Source of the DNA: Euphorbia lathyris
Taxonomy: Eukaryota > Streptophyta > Magnoliopsida > Malpighiales > Euphorbiaceae
Direction of reading: 5' to 3'
Assembly: GCF_963576675.1 (NCBI RefSeq)
Contig: NC_088916.1
Span: 47,803,001-47,867,000 of the forward strand
Length of the DNA: 64,000 bases
Shown here: in pieces, positions 11,801 to 23,332 of the stretch
Numbering within the stretch: the first letter of the stretch is position 1
How the letters are laid out: the number at the start of each line of letters is the position of its first letter
Made by a program: the position numbers and the translations under genes
The notes under the pieces: generated by a model
Seen by the model: only the letters and a program-made list of their open reading frames with translations
What the model was told of the DNA's origin: nothing
Databases searched by the model: none

Positions 11801-13020
11801 GTACCGGGTAAGTCGTCGTTTCCGTCTCGTTGATACCTCGATCGAATTAGGACACTTCTCATTCTACCAGACGCACCGATGTCCGCAAATTCATCGAGGT
11901 ATTTGGGGTCTCTAGCTTAAGTTAATCCTTAGACTGCACCATGCGTGTCGGTATCGTGTGTAGCTGACACTTCCAATGTTGTTGGAAGGTACCCCTCGAG
12001 TCATCTCTGTGCTTCATTTATACCCTGAGTTGGTCAGATAATACGTGTGTCGTATGCGTACCCTATTCGTGTCTCGTACCTAGCATGTTAGATTTCCCCC
12101 ACGATGGTCGAAATCCCAAAATCAAGCCATCACATCGTTCGTCAGTTGCGTATAAGTCAATCATGGGGGCACATTAAGTGGGACTCCTATCCGGCCGTTT
12201 GGCTACCTCTAAGGCATACAACGTACGTCACCGCATTTCCTAAATGCACCACGTTTCGAACCACTCTGCCCAAGAACTAGTGAGTCGAGTAGGAATTAAT
12301 AATTGGCACATGCCTCGATGTTGACATATGCATCCTATTCGAACCTCGAGTATCAGGTATTCCATATGCATTATCCCGTCAAATAATACCCGTCATTGCA
12401 ATAGTTGCTTTCCAAGAGAAGCTGACAATTGGCGCACATCACGTATGTCACTCGCGTCCTCCTTATGCCTTAACCTGTTTGAGGCACGCCCCATGTGTTA
12501 CCACTTTCTGCATAGCCCGCCAAGGTTCCGTTGGTACGTCTACGCATTTGTGTCTTGGGTTTAAACTAACCATCGACCCACACCCCACATGCGGTGGTCT
12601 CATCCCGCTTGCTTCTAGTTTAGGACACGCCCTCTACGTCGGTCTGTTTTAGGAAACTTGTGTTTCCCAGAAAGACGGTTCCCTGTTATCAGTATCGATA
12701 CTAAGTAAACTATGGACAAATGCCCCGCATGCCTCCATCACGGTCTGTTTGAGTCTCGGACATACCATGAGCGTCACATCAGTCCGTGTAACACCGCCTA
12801 TCTTCGAAGTACGTCATTGCCACCAAGGATGACAATCCCTCACATACACCTCATGCATGGTCACTTAGGTTGTTCTTTTTAGATCGTGAGTCGTATCAAT
12901 GTACCAAGTATATCATTCCCACCACTCATGTCGCTACCCCTCCAATACCTAGCGTCCTAGGGAACTTTACTCATCATGAGGGTCGTCTCAATCTCACAAG
13001 TGTCAGTCGTGTCAAGCGTC
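8898..13020 (+). repeat. Highly degenerate ~110-bp tandem repeat field
   Basis: Units begin with an AGGAGGCAT-like word, followed by forms of TTATGTCGTGACGTATCCC and CGTCTTYGCC. Recognisable starts fall at 8898, 9027, 9135, 9303, 9414 and 9523, giving spacings of about 110 bp or multiples of about 55 bp. Farther right the units decay but words such as CATACC, GTATGTC and ACGTC keep recurring to roughly 13 kb. Short ORFs in this field have biased residues caused by the repeats and are not genes. Confidence 0.6.
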
Positions 13021-13319
13021 ATTCAACATTGTACATCTTGTAAAGCATTGCAAGGTGAACTTGTAGGGTTCGTACTAATGTGTGTATAACAGTTGAAATG
13101 GTTTTAGGCATCGGCACTTCCAAACAGGTAAGTTAGCACAAACGACCAAAGTACTGCCGAAGGCTCTGGTAAAAAAAAGAAAAAAAGAAGAAGGGGTTTA
13201 GCTCCAGTCAAATCGTGTTTATGTTGTAAGAAATAAAGCGCAGACCACGAATCATGCATAAATCATACATCCATCTATAGGAGGCACAAGTAGATAGCTT
13301 TAGCATTCGCATCGCACGT

Positions 13320-14147
13320 GTGTCATCAAAATTCATAATGCCTAAAAAGCTCCACTCACCGATCCTTTCTCTGTCCTTGTTAGAAACCCAACTCATGGCC
13401 CAGTCCAGCAATTCAAACCACAATCTTGAGAGCCGTGTGCAAGGGGCTTTAGCCAAATACATCTTTTCTGATGAGTTCAAACGTCCTCTTAATGATCCGG
13501 AGAATACTAAGCATGAGGGGGTTGAAAATTCCCAAGAGATGATAGGAGATTTCAATCTCAGAGCATAAATCGAGCGAGTTCTTCCCGATATCCTTGCTTC
13601 AGATGAATTCAAGATAGAGCTGAAAAGGTTGGTCAAGGAGGTCCTGAGCGAGTCACTGGTCGCAGAGATCCCAAAAGCCATTGTGGAGAAACCTATGTTC
13701 CAGCTCGCGTCACAAGTTAATCCACAAATATTCACTCCACCAAGGGTAGTCTCACACCATATTTCACGAACACAACAAGATCCACACCATCGGGGACATG
13801 AGATTACCAGGGTTGTTCGCCCTCCGTCGCCCACTCAGTATAGAAGGGAGGGAAGGGAATTCTCCACTTTCACTCAACCTTTATTAGAAGTGTTGGAGGG
13901 TCTACAAATGCATGATATACTTCATCCCCTACCAGCCACGGGAGGTCCAACCACTGAATTAGTCAAACGCAGGGGCTACTGCCACTTCCACCAGAAATAT
14001 GGTCGCGAAACAAGCACTTGCATGAAGTTGAAGCATGAAATCCAAGATCTCATCGAAGCTGGCAAGATAAGTGACCCAGATCCTTCTCAGCGGATGAAGT
14101 CTTCGACTTGTTCCTTGAACGGTGAGGTCTACCACGGATCAGGATAA
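13320..14147 (+). pseudogene. gag: Decayed Tat/Ogre-type gag remnant
   Basis: One frame is open from about 13320 to 14147 apart from a TAA at 13566-13568. The C-terminal half ends with a sequence of the kind found in Tat/Ogre gag: a cysteine-histidine cluster YCHFHQKYGRETSTC (13978-14022), then KLKHEIQDLIEAGKI. In relatives the cluster has a G-H pair; here it is G-R, so a metal ligand appears lost. Proline-rich sequence precedes it. The frame stops soon after this motif and no protease or RT follows, so pol seems to have been deleted as a block. The fragment may be a relic, or a gag-derived RNA region kept for packaging; nothing shows that it is translated. Confidence 0.7.
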
Positions 14148-15121
14148 ACGAAAGAAGAGGTTCTCTAGATTGAGGACGCTTATGAAGCAGGACAACTTGA
14201 AGCTTCCTGAAGTAGTATGAGAGAGAGGATTGCACTTGTAGTCTTTATCCTTGTCTTTTATTTTATCTTCTATTCCACAAGATGTTATTAACCTCCTTTT
14301 GAATTCAATGAAATTTCGTTTCCGCAAGTTTATCCTAAACATACGTACTTACATTTGATATCCACTTAATTGAGATATTCCCGCTTCTATCATGGCACGG
14401 ACATAAGCTCTAGAATATACTTATTGCTCAGTACTTAACCACTGAAGAGAGAAAATTAAGAGAATAAAAAAAAAGCAAAATAAATCATGAGAAGCGATTC
14501 CCTGACTCTACAATGATAAGTCGGACGTAGATCCATAAAACGAAGGGTTCTCACCGGCTTTTGCCAAGAAGAAGATTGAGCGACAATCAACAAAGTCCAA
14601 AAGAGAGAAAAAGAAAAGAAAATATGGAGCAAGCAACAAGCCCTCAGAGCCATACTTACACTGAGGCACCGACAAAGATTTCTCCCCCCAAGGGGGGACA
14701 CAAGTACAGGAGTGCGCCATTTAGAACGAGGCGGGGGCAACTAACCTATCAGCGATAAAGTATTTTGTTCCAGGATCAACGAAAGGGTTAGACCTATGAT
14801 GACTCAAAGTTAAACAAAGGAAGAAGAAAAAAAATGATGCTAAAAAGGCCCTGGGGCAAAGTCAAGTCAATCGGAAGTAAAAGAAAATAAATCAAAAGCT
14901 GACGTGATCAGCCAAGAGGCGTCAAGGTGGCAAGAACGGTTGACATTGTCCAACAAATGTGTAATCAAATGTACGAGAAAAGCTCACTGTAACGAAGAAA
15001 GATCAAATGCGTAGTCAAGGGAAGCCGAAGGCGGCAACAAAGTTCAGAACTTTAATCAATCTCGAGGGAACCGAGGAATCCTTCTCATAAAAATAAAAAA
15101 AAAGAAAGAAAGAAAATCCCG
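14148..15121 (+). other. Gypsy 3' interior, non-coding
   Basis: Purine-rich sequence with scattered A-runs and no convincing ORF. A GC-only hairpin of six C, AA, six G lies at about 14683-14697. Confidence 0.6.
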
Positions 15122-16031
15122 ATAGGTTGAAAATCCGCAAAGGACGGCCTATGCAACAATAAGGGACACCCCAATAAGTGAAAACCCCGTGGGGCGCTTA
15201 TTTGAAAATTCCGGGGATAGAAGGAGAGAGTTAAAATAACTGAAGTGTGAAAACCCGAAAGGGCATACTTCGGTGACAGTGGTTAATAAACTGAGCAGTA
15301 ATCAACTCAATGTATGTTTGCCAAGTGCTTTACTTAAGCTAGACGGTTGCATTTGCCATAAAAACACCCGCATCAATAGGCACCCCATCTCAACTGAAAT
15401 CACCCCAACACCCATAAACCGATCCAAAATCTATAAAAAAGAAAAACTAAAAAAAAAAGACTATTCCTCTCTCTCATGCTCCATGAAGTCTGGTTCCTCT
15501 GCTCCTATGTGGTCCTCTCAAGGGTCAAACTTCGACCGAAGCGTCTCTCCTCCATAGCTACTCCCAACGGCAGTATCCCTAGTTTGGCGCACACAAAATC
15601 TCACCTCGAGTTGGCAGGGGCATACGCCCGCATCAACTTCTAACCTACACCAAGACGGTAACTTTAATCGGGGGCACGGCCCTACAATCAGATCAACATC
15701 CATCTCACTCCGGAAGCTTCTCCATTAACGAAGGCATCGGGCATGAACTCATCATCAAATGATTAGCATAGAAATGGCCCGTGAATATAAACCCCCTGTG
15801 CTATCCGGTATCATTCACAGTCAAGAAAGAAAGAAAAAGAGAAGAAAAATTGAACAAAAAGGTTGGATTGAAAACCTCCAAAGAGGTGATCCAAGCAAAA
15901 GGAGAGATAGAGAATATCAGTGAGATATAGAAAAGATGAATTGAAAACCCCTAGGGGCAGTTCATGCAAAAGGAGAGATAGAGAACATCGGAGAGATCCC
16001 GTTGAGTTGAAAACCCGAAAAGGGCATCTCA
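15122..16031 (+). ncRNA. Six related stem-loops with covarying outer stems
   Basis: Hairpins lie at 15122-15152, 15173-15202, 15240-15273, 15863-15894, 15936-15965 and 16003-16031. Each has an outer stem of 7-10 bp, an unpaired AAAA on the 5' side, an inner GC-rich stem of 3-4 bp and a loop of 2-5 bases. The outer stems differ in sequence (ATAGGTTG/CGGCCTAT, AATAAGTG/CGCTTATT, ATGAATTG/CAGTTCAT and others) but still pair, with G-U pairs allowed and one mismatch in the sixth. Inner stems also co-change (TCC/GGA, CCCC/GGGG, CCTC/GAGG). They form two groups of three; in the second group spacing is about 70 bp, and the first two hairpins are followed by GCAAAAGGAGAGATAGAGAA. The structure is in the presumed genomic RNA of the element; its function is unknown. 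Confidence 0.65.
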
Positions 16032-16420
16032 GGCAAAAATTAGGGAAAAAATGAATACGTCAAACTCTGGTTAAAAGCGAGAGCCCCTTTGACACGAGCT
16101 CATCAAGACCAAATCCTTATCCTTACAACCCTTGGTTTCAAACTTAACCTCGCCCTCATCCTCGCACTCCTTGGGGACGGCCCGAAACATCATTTCTTGA
16201 TCTGAAGCTACAAAAATCCTCCAAGCCTATGAAAAGGGAATCCATCCGAGCGTTTCATCCACATGTACATAGTTCGCATACACCCATGTCCATACATCCG
16301 CATAAAGCAAAACACATAAGCCACACTTATGCACAGTCACCTACACACACACATAGGTGTTTACATGCATCCATAGACTAGGCTACATTCATCCATCTAT
16401 ATGCATCACTACACACCTGC
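16032..16420 (+). other. Spacer between stem-loops and 39-bp arrays
   Basis: No gene seen. Its right half contains CA-rich words (CACATA, CATCCA) of low complexity. Confidence 0.6.
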
Positions 16421-16439
16421 GGTCGATTTAGAGACCAGG

Positions 16440-17020
16440 GTTGCTTTTGAGCCATTTTGACTCACGGTCGCAGACCGGAGTTGCTTTTGAGCCACCTGAC
16501 TCGCGGTCGCAGATCGGAGTTGCTTTTGAGCCATCTGACTCGCGGTCGCAAACCGGAGTTGCTTTTGAGCCATTTGATTCACGGTCGCAGATCGGAGTTG
16601 CTTTTGAGCCATCTGACTCACGGTCGCAGACCGAAGTTTCTTTTGAGCCATCTGACTCACGGTCGCAGACCGGAGTTGCTTTTGAGCCATTTGACTCACG
16701 GTCGCAGACCGGAGTTGCTTTTGAGCCATCTGACTCACGATCGCAGACCGGAGTTGCTTTTGAGCCATCTGACTCACGATCGCAGACCGGAGTTGCTTTT
16801 GAGCCATCTAACTCACGGTCGCAGACCGGAGTTGCTTTTGAGCCATCTGACTCACGGTCGCAGACCGGAGTTTCTTTTGAGCCATCTGACTCACGGTCGT
16901 AGACCGGAGTTGCTTTTGAGCCATCTGACTCACGGTCGCAGATCGGAGTTGCTTTTGAGCCATCTGACTCATGGTCGCAGACCGGAGTTGCTTTTGAGCC
17001 ATATTTACCTAAGATCGTAG
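16440..17020 (+). repeat. 39-bp tandem array 1 (about 14 units plus a transition unit)
   Basis: The unit is 39 bp (GTTGCTTTTGAGCCATCTGA plus 19 more bases). The distance from the first unit at 16440 to the last GTTGC at 16987 is 547 bp, which is fourteen units with one extra base in the first. Because 39 is divisible by three, several frames stay open on both strands and give repetitive pseudo-proteins; these are artefacts. Confidence 0.95.
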
Positions 17021-17025
17021 ACTAG

Positions 17026-17731
17026 GATAGCTGTTTAGCCATTATCCCCGCGATCTTGAAATGGGGTAGCTGTTTAGCCATTATCCCCGCAATCTTAAAA
17101 TGGGGTAGCTGTTTAGCCATTATCCTCGCAATCTTGAAATAGGGTAGCTGTTTAGCCATTATCCCCGCAATCTTGAAATAGGGTAGCTGTTTAGCCATTA
17201 TCCCCACAGTCGTAAATCAGGGTAGCTGTTTAGCCATTATCCCCGCGATCTTGAAACAGGGTAGCTGTTTAACCATTATCCCCGCGATCTTCAAATGGGG
17301 TAGCTGTTTAGCCATTATCCCCGCGATCATAAACTAGGGTAGCTATTTAGCCATTATCCCCGTGATCTTGAAATAGGGTAGCTGTTTAGCCATTATCCCC
17401 GTGATCTTGAAATAGGGTAGCTGTTTAGCCATTATCCCCGCAACCTTGAAACCAGGGTAGCTGTTTAGCCATCATCCCCGCAGGCGTAAACCAAGGTAGC
17501 TGTTTAGCCATCATCCCCGCGATCTTGAAATAGGGTAGCTTTTTAGCCATTATCCCCGCGATCTTGAAATAGGATAGCTGTTTAGCCATTATCCCAGCAG
17601 TCGTAAATCAGGGTAGCTATTTAGCCATTATCCCCGCAATCTTGAAATAGGGTAGCTGTTTAGGCATTATCCCCGCGGTCGTAAACTAGGGTAGCTATTT
17701 AGCCATTATCCCCGCGGTCGTGAACTAGGGT
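17026..17731 (+). repeat. 39-bp tandem array 2 (about 18 units)
   Basis: The unit starts GTAGCTGTTTAGCCATTATC and continues CCCGCGATCTTGAAATAGG-like. The period is 39 bp (for example ATTATCC at 17041 and 17080). Variant units containing GGTCGTAAACTAGGGTAGC link it to array 1. The last unit runs into unique sequence at about 17731. Confidence 0.95.
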
Positions 17732-17901
17732 GCAGCCCGAAGCAGAGTCTGATGCAGTCAGAGAGCAACGCCGGAGCGCGCAGCGCAAAGGTCAGGTATG
17801 TTTCCTCCTACTCGTTACGTGTCTTTTACTTTTATATGTTTTACATTGCATGTGTTACATTAGCAAAAACGTTTTCGAACCACACACATCACTGTCAAAA
17901 T

Positions 17902-17918
17902 AGAAAAGTAGGGGCAAC
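17902..17918 (+). other. Polypurine tract of nested gypsy element
   Basis: AGAAAAGTAGGGGCAAC directly precedes the 3' LTR start TGTAGACACC. This is the expected site for plus-strand priming. Confidence 0.8.
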
Positions 17919-20894
17919 TGTAGACACCGAGTCGGAGGACCTGTGACGAAAACCTGAAACAAGACGGTCGAAGCGATTGATTCCGGAAGTTTTGAAAAAT
18001 ATATAGAGAATAATAAGCTGGGGAAAATTAACGGCACGGCGCGGGCACACAACGGCATCCCGCACGCGGACGACGATGGTCGAACGCCCGTTTGACGGCT
18101 CGAGACGTGCGCGCGGCGTCTGTCGGACGCACCGCGAGTGGCACGCTCTCGACGCCCGAGCAATGCCTGGGACCGCTGGCGGTGCGCGCCCTCGTGGGCC
18201 GTTGAGCACACGTGCCTGGCAGCGCGGAGCGCGCGTTCGGCGGCCCTCGACGTGCGAGCGTCTAGCTGCGCAGAACGCGCGCTCGGCGGCCACGGAGTGC
18301 ACGCGTCCGACTGCGCGGGGCACTCCCCGAGGGTCGCCGGGCGGGCACCCAACCGCGTCGGGCGAACGCCCAACGCATCGGGCGGACGCCCGACGAGGGT
18401 TGCGGGCGCCCAACCTCGCGTTGGGCGATCGCCCAACAAGGTTGGGCGGTAGCCCAACACTAGGTTGGGCGACCGCCCAACCACAATGGGCGACGTCCAA
18501 ATTTTTTTGGGCGTCGCCCATTGTTCCGGGATCCGTTTCCCTATATAAGGGCACGGATCCCAAGGTGAAAGGAGGGCCTTTTTTTGGGGGAAAAAACTTT
18601 CTCACTCTAAACATTTTTAGAGAGAGAGAGAGTGGATTTTTTTGAGAAAAATATTTTTTTTCTCAAAAATTTCAATTTTTACTAAATTTTTATTAAAATC
18701 GGGAGTTCGCGGTTCGTGGAATCAATCGGCTTCGACTGTCAAATACCGAATCAAAGGTATTATCCGAGGACTAGACTCTTTATGTTATTTAATTCATTTC
18801 TCTCCTTCTATTTATTTTTTATGCTATAGTTTTTTTATTCCTTTAGTCATTTATTTATTTTGTCACGTTTTATTTAGTTAGCGCATTTATTTAATTTTCG
18901 TTTCGTGTTAAATAAAGTTCGGTTTTGTTTTAAAATAAAAACCTCGTTTTGGATATCCCAATACGAACCATGATCCGATAAAAAGGTAGTTCGGGTATCG
19001 AAAATGTTGTAATTATAAGTTTTTTATTTAAAAGAGGTTTCCAAATAACGTTTTAAAATAAAAACATCGTTTTAGGAACTTCCGTTTTCGACTATGATCC
19101 ATCTTTGGTAGTTCGGAAGTCCAAAACGATTGAATTAGATTTAATTTAATGCTTTTGAACAAATCTGGAAAATGTTGGAGTGCTGCTGTAATTTGCCAAT
19201 TCTGTCACTAAAGGCTGTTTACCGACGGATTTTCCGTCGGTAAATCTGCCAAAATGTAAAAAATGCCATTTCAGTCCCTTTTTCTTAACTTTTAGACTTT
19301 TAATCCTTAGTGTATATATATATATAAAAATGTAATATATTCTTTTCAAATTGTTTTAAAACTTTAACATATATAATTATTTTAGGAGATTGGTATTCCA
19401 TTTTTATTCCAATTTTTTTGGATATGTACATATTACTTTCTTTTTATTATTATTCATTTAAATTACATTAAATTCTATTTTAAATGTTATTTACTTGGGC
19501 ATTTTGGGAGATAATTAGTTGATATTGGGGGATGAACATATAGTCTTTTTGACATTAGGATTATATTAGTTATGTATACATATAGTTTTGGGGTATATTT
19601 GGATTATCTTAATTATTGTTAAATAAAATTATTTTGAGTGATAAATGCTATTTTCTTATTTATGAATTTCATTCACTATTTTCTTATGTTTAAAGTATAA
19701 ATATATTATTTTCATTATTCTTTCTTGTATATGTATTAGATAGTGTATTTTCTTTTACTCTTATTTTATGTCTTTTGGGCTAAAATGTGTAAATATATAT
19801 TTATATTATTTTCTTTATTTCTTTTGGTCATTTATAAGTCCATGTTTCAAATGGGCTTCACTTGGAAAAATTAATTTTTGGGCCTAAATGTGTTTATTGA
19901 TGTAATTATAATAGTTAGAGAGTCCATTAAATAAGTGGGGAAATAAGTCACAAAAAGAGAATTTTCAATTAAATTGTTTAAGCTAATGAGCTTTCTTAGA
20001 TCTCTAATGTAGATAAATAGAGTCACTTTGGTTGATATTTCAAATCGTCTTCAAAACACCACGTTTTAAAACCTTAGTCCGTTCCAACGACGGATTAAGC
20101 GAACATTGTAATCAAAATCGTTTTTTTTAATAATGGAGATTTTGAATCGCTTTCTTAATGAATTTGTACAAAATAAAATTGACTTGTATGTTTAACCACG
20201 TTTTCTTATTAAAAGGCTTTTACTTTAACGTTTTCAATTACTCGAGTCGTTCCAACGGCGATTCGGGTAAGCTTCATCAAACGGGGTTTTAAAACGCACC
20301 TAAATCGTTCCAACGGCGATTAAGGTGCGAACCATGTAATAAACATCGTTTTGGGGAAATAAGTTAATGTAGAATAGACACACAACATAACACTTAAATA
20401 CGGTTGTAAATAAATCACTTCTTTCTGCCCCCTCTCTGTGTATGTATAAACATAAATGGGTGATTCTTTACTGATGTGGCTTTTCAATATCATATGCTCA
20501 AAACGGTTTCTAAAAAGAGAAAGAAAAGGGTTTCAAATGAATTTTAAACTTAAAGAAGTATACGATTAGTCCGTTATCGCCTAACATGCTGAGTAGGAGG
20601 CCGGTGGTTCATAACCGGGCGATGTCGGGGTGCCTAGTAGCCTTTCTCCGGAAAGGAGCTAGCCTTCCCGGCTCGTACCTAAGTTTCCCGAACCCACACC
20701 GGTCTCCCGCAAGGGATCGGTGTTCATTTTCCCATTCGTGGGTGGCGACTCTTCCATATCTCCGAGCTCCGGTCCTGCCGAGCAGCTTGATTCCGCGATT
20801 GGTTGCTTTCGGCGCCAATCACCGCTTACGTCGCCATGAGGTTGTCCACCCCCCGGTCCGCCCGGGAGATTAGGCCGCGGCACCTCGTCTAACA
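17919..20894 (+). repeat. 3' LTR of nested gypsy element (2976 bp)
   Basis: It is collinear with 3782-6774. The GC-rich palindrome cluster has one more GTTGGGCG..CGCCCAAC unit than the 5' LTR, and several short indels are present. It ends in CTAACA at 20894, followed by GCTAT. Confidence 0.95.
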
Positions 20895-22841
20895 GCTATC
20901 TTTTTAGGCTACTCAACAAACAGCAAAGCATACAGAGTTTTCAATAAATGAACTCAGGTCTTCTAAGAGTCAGTACACGTTGAGTTCGATGAAACTAACC
21001 CTGTAGGAAAAGACAAGCAGCTGACTGAGGATGATCCATACTCAGCACCCGCTAACCGAGAAACAGCCGCTGAGTCACTACCTCAAGGGCTGACCAAAGG
21101 TAAAAGCGAAACTCAAATTTTTTTCACTGACCAATCTACACCTGCAGAGATTGTTGAAACACAACCAGCTCAAGACATCACTCTTCCAAAAGAGATCAGA
21201 ATACCAAGAGGACACTCAGAGAGTGCCATTCTTGATGCTGCTGGAAACACGCTGATGACAAGAAATCAACTCAGGAGATACCTCAGCAACGTAGCATTCG
21301 TCTCAGTTCAGGAACCAAAGAACTTCGCTGAAGCTGAGTACGATGAGTTCTGGATGAATGCAATGCAAGAAGAACTTGATCAGTTCAGAAGAAATGAAGT
21401 ATGGGACTTAGTGCCAAAACCAAGAAGCCAGAAGACCATAGGAACAAGATGGGTCTTCCGCAACAAGCTGGATGAACAAGGGAACGTGGTCAGGAACAAA
21501 GCAAGACTTGTAGCTCAGGGCTACAGTCAGCCAGAAGGTATTGACTACGGTGAGACCTTCGCCCCAGTGGCAAGGCTAGAGGCTATAAGAATTTTATGTG
21601 CTTATGAAAGTTATATGAACTTCAAATTATTTCAAATGGATGTTAAGAGTGCATTCCTTAATGGAGTTATAAATGAGGAAGTCTATGTTAATCAGCCTCC
21701 AGGGTTTGAGGATCCCAAGTTCCCAAACCACGTTTATAAACTCAAAAAGGCTCTGTATGGTCTCAAGCAAGCACCACGTGCTTGGTATGAGAGGCTGGCC
21801 AGTTTCCTGCTGACTAGAAATTATGTCAGAGGTAAATCTGATACAACCTTATTCATTAAGAGAAAGGGTAAAGATACCCTACTGGCTCAGATATATGTTG
21901 ATGACATCATTTTTGGTGCCACTAACGAGTCAATGTGCAAGGAATTTAGTAAGCAGATGCAGACTGAGTTTGAAATGTCAATGATGGGAGAACTCAACTT
22001 CTTCCTTGGACTTCAAATCAAACAAGGGAAAAATGGCATCTTCATAAGTCAAACTAAGTATGCTAAGGAGATATTGAAGAAGTATGAACTTGAGAATTGC
22101 AAGTCAATATCTACCCCTATGGGCACTGACACTGTCCTCTGCGCTGACGAAAATGGTAAGTCAGTAGACAGCAGATTGTACCGAGGTATGATTGGTTCTC
22201 TACTTTACTTAACTGCTAGTAGGCCGGACATTCAGTTCTCAGTATGTTATTGTGCTAGATATCAATCTAACCCTAAGGAATCTCATTACATAGCTGTAAA
22301 AAGAATCCTTAGATATTTGCAAGGCTCAGTGAATGCAGGTTTGTGGTATCCCAATACTCATGATTTCACACTCATTGGATACACTAACGCTGACTACGGA
22401 CGAGACAAGCTTGAATGAAAAAGCACCTCAGGAGGATGCCAATTCCTTGGAAGCTGTCTTGTGTCCTGGTTCAGCAAGAAGCAGGCGTCAGTAGCCCTGT
22501 CAACCATTGAAGCTGAGTACATTGCTGTTGGAAGCTGTGTTGCTCAAGTCCTATGGATTAAGCAACAACTTGAAGATTATGGAGTTCAGACTAAAACAAT
22601 TGAAGTCAAATGTGACAACAAGAGTGCCATTGATCTATCAAAGAACCCAATCCAGCATAGCAGGATAAAGCATGTCAGTATAAGACATCACTTCATCAGA
22701 GATCATGTACTCAAGGGAGAGATCAAGCTGACCTATGTCCCAACGGATGAGCAGCTTGCTGATATCTTCACAAAGCCACTAGCTCGTGAGCAATTCAACA
22801 TACTTAGAGAAGCCATTGGTATGTTTAATCCTCTTCAGTAA
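20895..22841 (+). pseudogene. pol: Copia pol, C-terminal part: RT and RNase H
   Basis: This continues the pol interrupted at 3781. The first ~350 bases carry in-frame stops (a TGA and a TAA near 20947 and 20962). From about 21255 the frame is open: RT with the segments [36 protein letters not shown] and the catalytic YVDD at 21894-21905. RNase H follows, with STIEAEY and DIFTKPL. A TGA at 22416-22418 lies between RT and the last RNase H block; the same frame continues to the TAA at 22839-22841. RT-coding sequence is otherwise well kept, so decay is moderate. The enzyme would copy element RNA into DNA in the cytoplasmic particle. Confidence 0.92.
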
Positions 22842-23332
22842 ATTCCAAGTATAATATGTGATATATGCATGCTGAGTTGATTACCATGCTGAGTGATTTA
22901 TGCTAAATCAATATCTATTACATGCTGAGTAGATATACACACTGAGTGGTTATCTTAAACTGAGTGATTAAACACACGAATTGTTCCCTTGCATAACACT
23001 GACTACTCAGAACATTAAATGTTTGAAATCCTTAACATTGAGTAAAGATCCGTTGCAAAACTTAATGCTAACACACGCGAATTAAATAGCCACCTAGGAT
23101 GATGTAAGCACAATAATTAGAATATACATACGCCGAATGTGTCATAAATGCCAGAATCCTTGTTGATTGAGTATCTCGAGGTCAAACGGCCACCTCAACG
23201 TTTCAGATCAACTCGACACCTCTATAAATAGTGGGTGATTTCCCACTTTTATCTCTTTACGCTTAGAAATTTCTGGTATTCAAATACTCTTCTCTCAAAA
23301 TTCCCAAAACTTCTCAAACTTCTCTAAGAATC
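22842..23332 (+). other. Copia spacer between pol and the env-like ORF
   Basis: No ORF. It is rich in CTGAGT/TGAGTGA words. A TATA-like TATAAATA lies at about 23222-23229, about 100 bases before the next ORF, and could serve a separate transcript of it. Confidence 0.5.

Larger units (their letters stand above)
3782..20894 (+). mobile_element. 17.1-kb non-autonomous Tat/Ogre-like Ty3/gypsy retrotransposon
   Basis: Two nearly identical LTRs (3782-6774 and 17919-20894), each starting TGTAGACACC and ending CTCGTCTAACA, flank an 11.1-kb interior with a PBS and a polypurine tract, and a 5-bp duplication (GCTAT) lies on both sides. I see no protease, RT, RNase H or integrase in any frame, only a decayed gag-like ORF at about 13320-14147. 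It therefore needed proteins from a relative. Long LTRs, a large non-coding interior, tandem repeats before the 3' LTR and the gag motif all fit the Tat/Ogre group. LTR differences are mainly small indels: for example, a 3' LTR lacks one copy of a short tandem duplication present near 5450-5515. That suggests a fairly recent insertion, younger than the copia element it interrupts. Confidence 0.88.

Noticed and set aside
8847..12564. Series of 60-113-residue ORFs
   Set aside because: They follow the degenerate repeat field and share repeat-derived residues (VVTYPMRLRL type) in changing frames.
13208..13834. 208-residue minus-strand ORF
   Set aside because: It is the shadow of the gag-like remnant on the plus strand, which has the recognisable motif.
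16409..17207. Long repetitive ORFs on both strands over the 39-bp arrays
   Set aside because: A 39-bp period keeps frames open by arithmetic; several frames are open at once and none has a start context or family match.
16440..17731. CRISPR-like appearance of regular repeats
   Set aside because: Units are contiguous without unique spacers, and the host is a plant.
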